DNA of 64,000 nt from Campylobacter curvus (GTDB lineage: Bacteria; Campylobacterota; Campylobacteria; Campylobacterales; Campylobacteraceae). The stretch covers positions 1,612,001-1,676,000 of the forward strand of contig NZ_CP053826.1 in NCBI RefSeq assembly GCF_013372125.1. Direction: 5' to 3'. Made by a program: the position numbers and the translations under genes. Below are positions 20,304-29,416 of this stretch, in pieces (position 1 is the first letter of the stretch; every line of letters starts with the position of its first letter). A model generated the notes under the pieces. The model saw only the letters and a program-made list of their open reading frames with translations, had not been told where the DNA came from and did not search any database.

Positions 20304-20648
20304 TTTTGCAAATGAGCAGACTTATCGTCCGTAGTCCGCACAAGTAAAATTTAAAAATATTCCAGACATTGATAGGCAGAATTTAAGAATATTCAAGACA
20401 CAATCAGCGTAGTTTGACTTTTGATTTTGTCCCCACGAAGAAGCGTATGCTCTATACGTGACTGACGTGGGGAGCGAAATCAAAATTAAAATCCGTCATT
20501 TGTGGTAAATTCTGGAGCAAATTTCAAAACTATTCCAGACAGATTGTATATAGTTTATTTAAAATTTTACTCCTTGCAAATGAGCGGACTTATCGTCCGT
20601 GATTGCAGCAAGGAGATAAAATTTTAATTAAAATCTACCCGAGCTGGG
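20304..20648. repeat. Cluster of three palindromic elements (copies D, A, B)
   Basis: This gene-free stretch holds repeated structured units. Copy A: arms 20419-20437 and 20466-20485, apical stem CGTAT/ATACG (20444-20458). Copy B: arms 20559-20577 and 20608-20627, apical stem CGGAC/GTCCG (20585-20599). Copy D (20311-20334) is a degenerate apical part. Before each unit is a conserved flank like ATTCCAGACAGATTGTATAT, and after copy B comes TGGGGAATT. A related unit lies at 28496-28619. Arm sequences differ between copies but stay complementary. Confidence 0.75.
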
Positions 20649-20651
20649 GAA

Positions 20652-21719
20652 TTAAGCATTGGGAATTCTGCGGTTGAAAACCCCGACATATAGAGCAAAA
20701 ATAAACCCTGCCGCCACCGTCCACGGAGCCGTAGCAGTGATGCCTGCTCCGCTGCTTGCTAGTAAAAAGTTATGCGCGATCGCAGCACCGGCCATCATGC
20801 CGATGATGAAGATCACGGAGCTTAGATTGCCCGTGCCTATTTGCACCAGATGCTTGCCAGGACACCCCTCGCTCAGGCTAAAACAAAGTCCCGCGAGCAC
20901 CATGCCTAGGAAGTTCCAAACAAAGTCGTTGTGCGCGATAGGCTGACCTTCAAAGCCAAATTTATACTGCCCGAGCGCTAAATTTGCGATGCTGGCAAAA
21001 AGGATGATGCTAACGATACCGCTAAACATCGAAAAATCCTTCCTAAAAAGCCTGCCAAACGCGCCAACGCTGCAAAATTTGCTCTTATGCATGAGCCCAC
21101 CTACGATCACGCCAGCCATGAGCGAGACCCACACCGCCGCGTGCTGAGCTCCTGGGCCTTTTGCGGAGGTAAATAGCGCCCCGTTTTCACCGATTTTAAG
21201 CCCAAACACAAGTGCCAAAAGCAGCAAAACGCCGATCACCGCAGGCAAGATACCAATGGCAAAATTCGCCCTTTCGCCCTCGCTTAGCTCATAGCCGCGC
21301 TTTTTGAGCAAAACGCCGATCGCCACGCCCGCAAATAGCCCCAAAAAGCCCGCTATCGCCGTCATATCGCCCCCGCCCAGACGCAAAAACGCTCTCCACG
21401 GGCAGCCAAGAAAAACTAGACAACCAATCATCGCAAAAACACCCAGAAAAAAGCGCGTAAAAGGCGATGAACCCGTGCTTGGCGCAAACTCTTTCGTCCA
21501 AAAAAGACTCGCTAAAAAGCCGCCTAAAATGAGCCCGATGATCTCGGGGCGCACATACTGCACGACGCCGGCTCTATGAAAGCCCAGCGCACCCGTGATG
21601 TCGCGCAAAAAGCAAGCCGCGCAAACGCCCATATTGCCGGGGTTTCCAGCAAAAACCAAAAACGCACCAAGCACTCCGAGCGCACCGCCCGAGATCACAT
21701 ACCATTTTGTAGAATTCAT
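20652..21719 (-). CDS. YedE/FdhT-type selenium (or thiosulfate) transporter
   Basis: 355-residue inner-membrane protein with about ten helices made of two YeeE/YedE repeats. The repeat cysteines expected to relay the anion are visible: CAACFLRD, FLGCPWRAF, SKFCSVGAFG and LSEGCPGKH. In C. jejuni the relative FdhT (Cj1500) is needed with FdhU for selenium-dependent formate dehydrogenase activity, and YedE proteins are linked with selenium genes generally. With selD, yedF, selA, selB and a Sec-containing FdhA in the window, selenium-compound uptake is the likely role. The related TsuA carries thiosulfate, so specificity is uncertain. Single gene; it ends beside the palindromic repeat cluster. 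Confidence 0.85.
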   Translation of the reverse strand: MNSTKWYVISGGALGVLGAFLVFAGNPGNMGVCAACFLRDITGALGFHRAGVVQYVRPEIIGLILGGFLASLFWTKEFAPSTGSSPFTRFFLGVFAMIGCLVFLGCPWRAFLRLGGGDMTAIAGFLGLFAGVAIGVLLKKRGYELSEGERANFAIGILPAVIGVLLLLALVFGLKIGENGALFTSAKGPGAQHAAVWVSLMAGVIVGGLMHKSKFCSVGAFGRLFRKDFSMFSGIVSIILFASIANLALGQYKFGFEGQPIAHNDFVWNFLGMVLAGLCFSLSEGCPGKHLVQIGTGNLSSVIFIIGMMAGAAIAHNFLLASSGAGITATAPWTVAAGFIFALYVGVFNRRIPNA

Positions 21720-21926
21720 GAAATTTTCCTAAAAATGAAGTAAAATCAACCTGATTTCTTAAACGATATTTTAATACGCCAAAAATAAAAAAGTAATAAA
21801 TCGAGCGCCATTTTGACGGACTAGCGACGAAAAATCATAACACAAGCCTCAAATTTAGCCCGCATCTAAATCATCAATAGGGTTTAATGCAAAAATGCTA
21901 AAATAGCCAAAAATTTAGGAGAGAAA

Positions 21927-23126
21927 ATGAAGCAAAATTTCCCAACCTACGAAGAGACGCTACAAACGCTAAAAAGCACGATAACGCCGTGGGAGCGCGT
22001 AGAAAAGGTCACTATCACCGAAGCGCTTGACCGCCACATCGCATTTGACGTCATCGCGGCGGACAACTACCCAGCGCATGCGACTTCGGCGATGGACGGA
22101 TACGCCTTTGCTTGGAGCGAAGGTTTGAGTGAGCTCACACCGCTAGCCGACCTACCAGCAGGTAGCGACAAGGGCATCATCGTAGGGCACGGAGAGTGCG
22201 TAAAGACCTTCACTGGCTCGCTGATGAGCGAGGGCACTGACACGCTCGTCCCGGTCGAAAACGTGGAGGTCGCGGGCGACAAGATCATCATCAAAATCCC
22301 CGTCAAAAAGGGCTTTGCCGTGCGCGAGGTCGGGGAAAGCTACAAAAAGGGTGAAATTTTGATAAAGCGCGGCACTCGCCTAAACTACGGCGAGATCGCA
22401 CTTTTAGCCGAGCTCGGGCTGTTTCACATCAGCGTTTTCGTGCGCCCAAAGGTCGCGATATTAGCCACGGGAAGCGAGATAAAAGACCTTGGCGAGCCGC
22501 TACTAAACGCCGCGCAGATCCACAGCTCAAACCACATCGGCATCGCTGCAATAGTGCGTAAAATGGGCGCCGAGCCAATGCTGTGCGAGATCGTTCGCGA
22601 CGAAGCGGACGCGGTCAAAACGGCGATGCTAAACGCCCTAAAAACCGCCGACATCCTCGTCACCACGGGCGGGGTGAGCATGGGCGACTACGACTTCGTA
22701 AAGGGCGCACTGGGCGAAAATTTCACGCTCATCATCACGGGCGCAGCGATCAAACCCGGGCGGCACATCAAGGTCGCAAAAGCTGGCGAGCGATACGTCT
22801 TTGCGCTGCCGGGCTTTCCCTACACGGCGATGGTGACGTGCGCGCTTTATGTGCGGGTGCTGGTGGAGGCGTGGCTGGGGCGAGAGCAGCACAGGATCAC
22901 GGCGATCATGGACGAGGATTACAAAAAACGCTCGCCATTTCTGGAATTTACGGCGGTAAATTTAACGAGCCGAGAGGGCAAAAATTTCGTAAATTTAAAC
23001 GGCAAGAGGCTTGGCAGCTCAGCGATCGTAAATAACCTGCTAAACGACGCCGCGCTTTTAATCATCCCGCAGGAGAAGGACCTCCTCGCCAAAGGCGAAG
23101 TGGTCGAAGTGCTGAAAATGGTCTGA
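21927..23126 (+). CDS. moeA: Molybdopterin molybdotransferase
   Basis: 399-residue enzyme inserting molybdate into adenylated molybdopterin. Landmarks: HATSAMDGYAFAW near residue 52, FTGSLMSEGTDTLVPVENV near 95, the MoCF domain (about 175-310) with ILATGSEI, TTGGVSMGDYDFVK and IKPGRH, then ALPGFPYTAM. The C-terminal domain covers about 330-399. Site AGGAGAGAAA before the ATG. The product is required for molybdenum or tungsten enzymes such as FdhA. The base composition is notably GC-rich compared with flanking repeats. Confidence 0.95.
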   Translation: MKQNFPTYEETLQTLKSTITPWERVEKVTITEALDRHIAFDVIAADNYPAHATSAMDGYAFAWSEGLSELTPLADLPAGSDKGIIVGHGECVKTFTGSLMSEGTDTLVPVENVEVAGDKIIIKIPVKKGFAVREVGESYKKGEILIKRGTRLNYGEIALLAELGLFHISVFVRPKVAILATGSEIKDLGEPLLNAAQIHSSNHIGIAAIVRKMGAEPMLCEIVRDEADAVKTAMLNALKTADILVTTGGVSMGDYDFVKGALGENFTLIITGAAIKPGRHIKVAKAGERYVFALPGFPYTAMVTCALYVRVLVEAWLGREQHRITAIMDEDYKKRSPFLEFTAVNLTSREGKNFVNLNGKRLGSSAIVNNLLNDAALLIIPQEKDLLAKGEVVEVLKMV

Positions 23127-23192
23127 ATTTTTAACTCAAATTTGCAAAAATCGCAGTAAAATAACGCCGAAATTTCACTACAAGGAAAGAAA

Positions 23193-24179
23193 ATGCTCGT
23201 AATCGGCGAAAACGCCCTTTATAAATTCGACATCGATTCAAAAGAAATAATGGAAAAATACCTCTGCGAGCTTGGCGAGGAGCTAGAGGTCGATATCAGC
23301 GACTATACCTTCGCCGCAAACTACATCTGGCTATCAAACGTCAGCGGATTTTACGCGATCGTGAGCGAGTGCTTTTGTCTGTTTGCGATGAGCGGCAGTG
23401 AGCTAAGCATGCTACTTCCGCCTATCGGTAGGCTCAAAAACCTAAAAACCGCGATAGAAAAGTGCTTTGAGATAATGAATCAAAACAACAGCTCGCGGCA
23501 TTTCTCGCACATCGACTACGTCGCGGAGTGTATTTTGGAGAAATTTGCCGTCTCGATCGACGAGAGTGCCAATATCTTTGACGTTTTCGAGGATTATTTG
23601 TTTGAAAAGCGGCTGGCAGACTACATTTATAAGGCCGAAAACCTGATCGAGCTAAAAGGCAACTCCTATCACACCAAGCGCACCGAGATCAATAAATTTA
23701 AAAACACATACCCAAATTTCAGCATCCAAACGCTCGCACCCGAAAAGCACAAGGACGAGATCATCGAGCTTTCAAACAAATGGGCTAAGGAACGCATGAA
23801 ATACATGCCAAAAGAGCAAGCCGACGCCTTTATGGAGGGTATCTATCAAGAGCACGCCGCGATAAAACGCATGCTGGATCACTACGACAAGCTGGAGCTC
23901 ATCGGCATCGTGCTTTACATCGACGGCGTGATGCAGGGCTTTACGGTCGGTGAGCGTATCAACGAGGGCGTAGCGAGCGTCATCCTGGAAAAGACGAATT
24001 TTGAGGTCTTAGGCTGCGCGCAGTTTATTTTCAGGGAATTTAGCAAAATTTTAAAGAGCGAATACGGCTGCGAATTTATAAATGTGGGCGATGATATGGG
24101 CTTTGAAAACCTAAAAAAGGTCAAGATGAGCTACCGCCCCGAGCGCCTTGATATAAAATACACGATCTTTCAAAAGTGA
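23193..24179 (+). CDS. DUF2156 (phosphatidylglycerol lysyltransferase C-terminal-like) protein
   Basis: 328-residue soluble protein matching the DUF2156 family, a double GNAT-like fold shared with the catalytic part of MprF/LpxX-type aminoacyl transferases. Characteristic pieces are HTKRTEINKFKNTYPNF near residue 160, LYIDGVMQGFTVGE near 240 and INVGDDMGFENLKKVKMSYRP near the C-terminus. No membrane helices are present, so it is not a full MprF. Site AAGGAAAGAAA before the ATG. The following GNAT gene starts 7 bases after its stop, suggesting one transcript. The substrate is unknown. Confidence 0.8.
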   Translation: MLVIGENALYKFDIDSKEIMEKYLCELGEELEVDISDYTFAANYIWLSNVSGFYAIVSECFCLFAMSGSELSMLLPPIGRLKNLKTAIEKCFEIMNQNNSSRHFSHIDYVAECILEKFAVSIDESANIFDVFEDYLFEKRLADYIYKAENLIELKGNSYHTKRTEINKFKNTYPNFSIQTLAPEKHKDEIIELSNKWAKERMKYMPKEQADAFMEGIYQEHAAIKRMLDHYDKLELIGIVLYIDGVMQGFTVGERINEGVASVILEKTNFEVLGCAQFIFREFSKILKSEYGCEFINVGDDMGFENLKKVKMSYRPERLDIKYTIFQK

Positions 24180-24186
24180 AATTTAG

Positions 24187-24615
24187 ATGATAGAACGGGC
24201 AAATTTAGGCGACGCCAGCGAGCTTAGCCGCCTTGAAAATGAGGTCTTTGATAAATTCAATAGCCCACTTTCAAAGCGCAGCTTCATCTATCATGCACGC
24301 AAAAATTTGCTCCTCGTTTTTAGGCAAAACGGCGAAATTTTAGGCTACATCCTAGTCTTTGCCTATCTTAATATCCCGCGCATCTACTCGCTAGCCGTCA
24401 GCCCAAAAGCCCGCTGCAAAGGCATCGGCAAAGCCCTTTTAGCAGCCGTCACAGCTAAATTTGACACGCTTAGGCTAGAAGTGCGCACCGACAATCAAAA
24501 AGCGATAAATTTATACGAAAGCTTTGGCTTTAAGAAAGGCAAAATTTTACCAAGATACTACGACGACGGTTGCGACGGGATAGAGATGAAATTTAGCAAA
24601 ATCGCCTCAAAATAA
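24187..24615 (+). CDS. GNAT-family N-acetyltransferase (RimI-like)
   Basis: 142-residue single-domain acetyltransferase. The acetyl-CoA-binding motif A is clear (SLAVSPKARCKGIGKALLAAV, of the R/Q-x-x-G-x-G/A type), followed by motif B with LEVRTDNQKAINLYESFGF, which closely resembles RimI-like protein N-terminal acetyltransferases. Substrate unknown. It lies 7 bases after the DUF2156 gene, which also has a GNAT-like fold, and just before a decayed LysE gene. Confidence 0.85.
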   Translation: MIERANLGDASELSRLENEVFDKFNSPLSKRSFIYHARKNLLLVFRQNGEILGYILVFAYLNIPRIYSLAVSPKARCKGIGKALLAAVTAKFDTLRLEVRTDNQKAINLYESFGFKKGKILPRYYDDGCDGIEMKFSKIASK

Positions 24616-24634
24616 ATAAAATTTACCGATCGTA

Positions 24635-25259
24635 TTGACCGTCATAACAGCGCATTTTCTGGCGCTCATCAGCCCCGGACCTGATTTTTTGTTTATGGTC
24701 AGAAGCTCACTTCGAAACAAAAGATCGGTCGCCATCGCCACCGCGCTTGGTATCGCCACGGCAAACGTCCTATACTTAGTGCTTTGTATCATCGGCGTGG
24801 GCTCAGTGATCGCTCGCTCGCTTGTGCCAATAAGCGTGCTAAAACTACTTGGCGGAGCGTTTTTACTAAGCGCCGCATATCGCGCGTTAAGAGCAAAGCG
24901 CGAGGAATATGCGTTTATAGCGGACTTTGAGACTAGCGGCAAAGTGCAAAACTCGTTCGCGAAAGAATTTGCGCCGGGGCTTTTCTCGGGTCTGTCAAAT
25001 CCAAAAAGTATCATCTTTTGTCTGAGCCTATTTTCGGTCGTCCTGACGACAAATGTGAGCCTCGCGTTAAGCGTCGCACTTGGAGTGTGGATGAGCCTGC
25101 TCGTATTTTGTGGGATGCGACGATAGTTTTGGCGCTTTCCGGTAGGCGCGTGCGGACAGCCTTTGGCAAGGCGGCGCTTATATAGACAAGCTAGCCGGCG
25201 TACTACTAAGGCTACTTGGGCTAAAACTGCTTCAAAGCGCGCTACAAAGGCAGCTATAA
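24635..25259 (+). pseudogene. Decayed LysE-family exporter gene
   Basis: The frame from TTG at 24635 encodes the first 160 or so residues of a LysE/RhtB exporter (LALISPGPDFLFMVRSS, then GLSNPKSIIFCLSLF). It then stops at about 25124. The missing end continues in other frames: LWDATIVLALSGRRVRTAFGK follows after one shift near 25109, and GGAYIDKLAGVLLRLLGLKL after a second shift near 25168, ending at TAA 25257-25259. Two frame changes make sequencing error less likely than decay. An intact, distinct LysE-family gene exists at 29417-30040. Confidence 0.8.
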
Positions 25260-25421
25260 GAGAATTTACCACAGCTTTTATAAGGCTATTTTTATCTATT
25301 TTGTTTTAAAACCCCAAATGGCATTTCTAATGAAAGCGAAGCGACCGTGTAAAATTATTTGTAGAGCAATGGCGATAGCGTCGTTTCATAAGATTTGACT
25401 ACGCCAAAACATTTAAAATTT

Positions 25422-25878
25422 GGCTTTGTTATAGTAAAGTTATTGATACCCGCTACGCCTCTGCTTTGCAGTTGCGAACGAAGTGAAGCGTCCCTTTGGG
25501 CTGCGAGCAACGCAAAGCAGAAAAACCTTACTCGCTTCAGGAGTGACCTAGCACAGGAGAATGTGAACAGTATTCGAGTAGAACAGCGTTTCAAGGAAAT
25601 CTTTTTGCTTAGCAAAAAACTACTCAGCCCCTACGGGCTTCCCTAATTTTTCGTTTCGTTGCACTCACGACTGCAAGCAGACCGCGTTCAGCTTGTGGCT
25701 TCTGCTTCGTAGCGTAGTTTTGCTTCAACTTCGTCTCACAACTGCAGCAGAGCGTCACGAGCGATAGCGAAGTGAAAAATCGGCGGTGATAAGCTCGCTA
25801 ACAAGGTTTTTACAGGGATGCTGCTCGCATTCTCCTGCTCTTGAAAGTTAAAAATCAATACTTCGTCAGAATAGAGCC
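25422..25878. mobile_element. MITE-like element, copy 2 (457 bp)
   Basis: Starts GGCTTTGTTATAGTAAAGTT and ends in a diverged inverted version finishing AGAGCC. It is flanked on both sides by the direct repeat TTTAAAATTT (25412-25421 and 25879-25888). It contains the shared blocks GTTGCGAACGAAGTGAAGC and GGCGGTGATAAGCTCGCT, with extra inserted segments that make it the longest copy. Just left of it, 25363-25399 carries another partial block (GGCGATAGCGTCGTTTCATA), so an older fragment may lie underneath. No genes are visible in 25260-25909. Confidence 0.7.
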
Positions 25879-25909
25879 TTTAAAATTTTAAAAATCAACG
25901 CCTCTTGAA

Positions 25910-27061
25910 CTAAGGCTTTAAATTTATATCTCGTGCCGCAGTGAGCGCACTTGCAAAGGCAAAATGCAGATTGTATCCGCCAAGCATCCCGGTCGCGTCT
26001 AGCGCCTCGCCAATGAAATAAAGCCCGCGCACGCTTTTGCACTCTAAATTCGCGCTAAGCCCGCTCGTATCGACCCCACCGCGACTGACCTCAGCCCGCT
26101 CAAAGCCAAGCGTCCCGGCTGGCGCGAAGCCGTAGTCAAAAAGCCGCAAGACCTCGCTCTTTTGCGCTTCGCTAAGCTCGTCAAACGCACCGTCACGCAC
26201 GCCGATCGCTTGCAAAAACCCAAGCGTGAAACGCCGTGGCAATGGCAAGAGCGTCGAGATTTGCTTCTTCGTGCCACGCAGGTTTCGCGGGTCAAATTTG
26301 GGCGCAAAATTCACGTTCATCGCACCCCTTTGCCAAAAAAGAGAGGCGTTTAGCATCGCAGGTCCGCTGATGCCCTTGTGCGTGAAAAGCACGTCGCCAG
26401 CGAGCTCGCGCCCCGCCACGCGCACCAGCGCGCCAAAGCAAACGCCGCTTAGATTTTTAAACCAAAATTCGCTTCTTTGCACGGTAAATCCCACGAGCGC
26501 GGGGACAAACGGGCTAAATTTGAGCCCAAAATTTGACGCGATTTTAAGCGCGATGTCGCTTGCTCCAAGCGATTTGTAGCTCGCACCTCCACTTGCGACG
26601 ACGACGTTTTTAGCGTGAAATTTCTCACCGCTAGCGGTCAAAATCTCGAAAATTTCGCTTAAATTTTGACTTTGAGATACCGCCACCACTTGCATGCCAT
26701 AAAAAATTTCCGCCCCGCTTTGTCTGGCGCGCTTTAAAAGCACGCCCAAAACGTCACGCGAGCCGCTATCGCAGAAAAACTGGCTTTGCTTTTGCTCGCT
26801 AAATTTCAGCTCGTTAAAAAATTTCAACACGTCGCTAAATTTTAGATTTTTCAAGATATTTGAGATAAATTCGTAATCGCCCACGTAGTTTTCTGCGCTG
26901 ATGTGGCGGTTTGTGATGTTGCAGCGTCCGCCACCACTTGCGACGATCTTTTTGCCGGTGGTAGCGTTTTTCTCGAGGATCGCGATGCTTTTACCACGTA
27001 AATTCGCAGCCGCAAAGAGCCCGGCCGCTCCGCCTCCGATGATCAAAACATCGTATATCAC
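25910..27061 (-). CDS. HI0933/BaiN-family FAD flavoprotein
   Basis: 383-residue NAD(P)/FAD-dependent oxidoreductase of the HI0933 (YhiN/BaiN-like) family. The N-terminal FAD motif is LIIGGGAAGLFAAANL, followed by EKNATTGKKIVASGGGRCNITN. The C-terminal FAD contact is GLYFIGEALDATGMLGGYNLHFAFASAL. The function of these widespread proteins is poorly defined. The start is a GTG whose GTGA overlaps the stop of the upstream MFS gene, so the two are translationally coupled. The end abuts MITE-like copy 2. Confidence 0.85.
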   Translation of the reverse strand: MIYDVLIIGGGAAGLFAAANLRGKSIAILEKNATTGKKIVASGGGRCNITNRHISAENYVGDYEFISNILKNLKFSDVLKFFNELKFSEQKQSQFFCDSGSRDVLGVLLKRARQSGAEIFYGMQVVAVSQSQNLSEIFEILTASGEKFHAKNVVVASGGASYKSLGASDIALKIASNFGLKFSPFVPALVGFTVQRSEFWFKNLSGVCFGALVRVAGRELAGDVLFTHKGISGPAMLNASLFWQRGAMNVNFAPKFDPRNLRGTKKQISTLLPLPRRFTLGFLQAIGVRDGAFDELSEAQKSEVLRLFDYGFAPAGTLGFERAEVSRGGVDTSGLSANLECKSVRGLYFIGEALDATGMLGGYNLHFAFASALTAARDINLKP

Positions 27062-28359
27062 GCTTTTAAGATATCTCTTATGTGTGCTTCGTCTATTATG
27101 GTGTTGTCAAATTTCACGACTTGGTTTTTACCGGATTTGTAGCACTCTACGATACCCCTGACACCGTCAAGAAGCCTAAGATCAGGCGCGTTTGAGGCGT
27201 CAAAATAGATATTTTTAAACGCACGCGGATCTTTTAGCCTAAAAAGTAGCACGAACCACACCGCACAAAGCACGATGCAAATCACCGCCAGTACCTTGAA
27301 ATCGTGCTCGTGAAGTATGTGTCCGCCGATCACCCCACCCATGAAACTGCCAAAATACCCAAACGAATTAAACACGCCAAGGGCCGCACCTTTTTGATTT
27401 GACTTGGCAAATTTCGTCGCGCAAGACTGCATTATCGGCTCGTGCAGGTTAAAACCTATAAAAAATATCACTATGCCAACGATAAAAATGCCAGCAGTGC
27501 CACTGACCGCAAAAACGCCGTAAGAAATGATAAAAAGCGCCACTCCAACGATCAAAATACCCTTACTAAGGCCCTTGCCATCGCCTAAAAAACCTCCAAG
27601 CCCCATCGCCACAAAGCCAAAACCCGTGCTTACGGCATAGACCCTCCACAGATGCGCCTGTTCATAGCCAAGCTCCTTGACAAGCACGATAGGGATTGCC
27701 AAAAATGCGACACTAGTGAGCATCTTTTGCATCATGCTGGTGACATTCATAAGCATCAGATCTTTTTGGAAGATAAGCTTTTTAAGCGGGACTTTCTCGT
27801 CGTGATGGACGAATATAGGCTCGCTTGGCACGACCATATAAAGCAGCAAGATGCAAAACACGCTAAGAGCGGCGCTTATATAAAACAGGCTATCGAGGCC
27901 GAATCTCTCGCTTAAGATCGGGCTTAGTACCATAGAAAGTGCGAAGCTAAGCCCTATGAAAGCGCCCATGATCGCCATCGCTCGCGACCTGATCTCCTCC
28001 TTGGTATAGTCGCTTATCATCGCCGTAGCCACCGCGCCTATCGCACCCACGCCCTGAAGCAGCCGCCCGGCTATCATCGTGTAGATATCCTGAGCGCCTG
28101 CACAAATAAATGAGCCGACGATAAAGATACAAAGGCCTACTGTCAGGGTCTTTTTGCGTCCGATCTTGTCAGATAGCGTGCCAAAAGGCACCTGAAAGAT
28201 CATTTGCATGATCGCATACGCACCGATCAAAAGCCCGATCAAAAACTCATTTGCGCCCTTTAAATTCAGCGCATAAAGGCTAAGTACCGGCAGAACGATA
28301 AAGATACCAAAAAATCTGCTGCCAACTATAAATGATAACGGCAAAACGCTTTTTAACAT
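27058..28359 (-). CDS. YajR-like MFS transporter with C-terminal YAM-type domain
   Basis: 433-residue major facilitator with 12 helices (about 1-385). MFS motif A is seen as FGTLSDKIGRKKTL near residue 58. After the last helix a cytoplasmic tail of about 50 residues (DLRLLDGVRGIVECYKSGKN and onward) looks like the ferredoxin-like YAM domain of YajR. YajR is a proton-driven drug-efflux-type transporter of uncertain substrate. Translationally coupled to the HI0933-family gene downstream by a GTGA overlap. Confidence 0.82.
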   Translation of the reverse strand: MLKSVLPLSFIVGSRFFGIFIVLPVLSLYALNLKGANEFLIGLLIGAYAIMQMIFQVPFGTLSDKIGRKKTLTVGLCIFIVGSFICAGAQDIYTMIAGRLLQGVGAIGAVATAMISDYTKEEIRSRAMAIMGAFIGLSFALSMVLSPILSERFGLDSLFYISAALSVFCILLLYMVVPSEPIFVHHDEKVPLKKLIFQKDLMLMNVTSMMQKMLTSVAFLAIPIVLVKELGYEQAHLWRVYAVSTGFGFVAMGLGGFLGDGKGLSKGILIVGVALFIISYGVFAVSGTAGIFIVGIVIFFIGFNLHEPIMQSCATKFAKSNQKGAALGVFNSFGYFGSFMGGVIGGHILHEHDFKVLAVICIVLCAVWFVLLFRLKDPRAFKNIYFDASNAPDLRLLDGVRGIVECYKSGKNQVVKFDNTIIDEAHIRDILKA

Positions 28360-28495
28360 GAATTTCCTTTTGCTAAGAGTGCAAATTTTATCATCAAAAC
28401 GCTAATTTAAATTTAAAACACTTATGTTTTTAAACGGGTTTAGGGTAGAATCATGCAAAATTTTAGATGAATTTTGCGTAAGATGGCTGGGAATT

Positions 28496-28619
28496 TATTC
28501 CAAACAGATTGTGTGTAGTTTGGATAAAATTTATGCGCTGGCAAGGGAGCGTATGGGCTATACGTGACCGCCGCGAGCGTATAAATTTTATTCAAAATTC
28601 AGCCGATATGGGGAATTTC
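28496..28619. repeat. Palindromic element, copy C
   Basis: Unit with left flank TATTCCAAACAGATTGTGTG, arms ATAAAATTTAT (28524-28534) and ATAAATTTTAT (28581-28591), apical stem CGTAT/ATACG around GGGCT (28550-28564) and right end CGATATGGGGAATTTC. It has the same plan as the copies at 20389-20648, with different arm sequence. It ends 4 bases before the rdgB start, so it lies in the leader or promoter of that gene. The piece GCTGGGAATT just to the left looks like the right end of another unit. Confidence 0.7.
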
Positions 28620-28623
28620 AAAA

Positions 28624-29280
28624 ATGAAAATAGTTTTGGCAACGAGTAATCAAGGCAAAGTCAAAGAAATCAAAGACTTCTTAAAAGGCTACGACATCCA
28701 CGCTCTAAGCGAGATCTGCGAGCCGTTTGAGATCATCGAGGACGGCACGACGTTTCAGCAAAACGCACTCATCAAGGCGCGCGCGATTTATAGCAAAATT
28801 TGCGAGCTGAATTTGCAAGACGAGTTCATCACGCTTAGCGATGACAGCGGCATTTGCGTGGATGCGCTTGGCGGCGAGCCCGGTATATTTTCGGCGCGTT
28901 TTAGCGGTGCGGGTGCGAGCGACGCCAGCAACCGAGCAAAGCTCATAGCGCGACTAAAAGAGCTGAATTTAAGCAGCTCAAAGGCCCACTACACCGCCTG
29001 TATCGCGGTCGCGTCAAAATTTGGCGAGTTTAGCACGCATGGCTTCATGCACGGCACTGCGATAGCGGCCGAGCGCGGAGAAAACGGCTTTGGCTACGAT
29101 GCGCTTTTTATCCCGGAAGGCTTTGATAAGACGCTTGGCGAGCTTGACGACGAGACAAAGCTCAAAATCTCTCACCGCTCAAAGGGGCTGAATTTAGCAA
29201 AATTTATACTTAAAAATTTGCGGCAAAAATTTGAATCAGCCGACCTGGCGGCCACAAGCAGAGCCAAATTTAAATTTTGA
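28624..29280 (+). CDS. rdgB: Non-canonical purine NTP pyrophosphatase
   Basis: 218-residue RdgB/HAM1 enzyme that hydrolyses dITP, XTP and ITP to monophosphates, keeping them out of DNA. Diagnostic segments: VLATSNQGKVKEIKDFL at the N-terminus, LSDDSGICVDALGGEPGIFSARFSG near residue 75, GENGFGYDALFIPEG near 152 and ISHRSKGL near 183. The C-terminus is about 15 residues longer than in most relatives. The upstream region is a palindromic element, and the start has only a weak ribosome site inside its right end. Confidence 0.93.
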   Translation: MKIVLATSNQGKVKEIKDFLKGYDIHALSEICEPFEIIEDGTTFQQNALIKARAIYSKICELNLQDEFITLSDDSGICVDALGGEPGIFSARFSGAGASDASNRAKLIARLKELNLSSSKAHYTACIAVASKFGEFSTHGFMHGTAIAAERGENGFGYDALFIPEGFDKTLGELDDETKLKISHRSKGLNLAKFILKNLRQKFESADLAATSRAKFKF

Positions 29281-29416
29281 GCGCGCAAAAGCCTTCAAGG
29301 CGCGAGACATCAAGTCGCTGATGGCAAACGTAAATAAAGCAAGTGTGCGAGCTATGGGCATAGGCAAACGGCAACTTTGATGCGTCTAAACACTACCGCG
29401 AGAATTTGGAGATAAA

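Noticed and set aside
20304-20648. CRISPR array
   Set aside because: Repeats are few, irregularly spaced and internally palindromic with variable arms, and no cas genes are present.
29281-29416. Open stretch between rdgB and the LysE-family gene
   Set aside because: It can be read as about 30 codons of basic peptide but has no start or relatives I recognise; treated as spacer.
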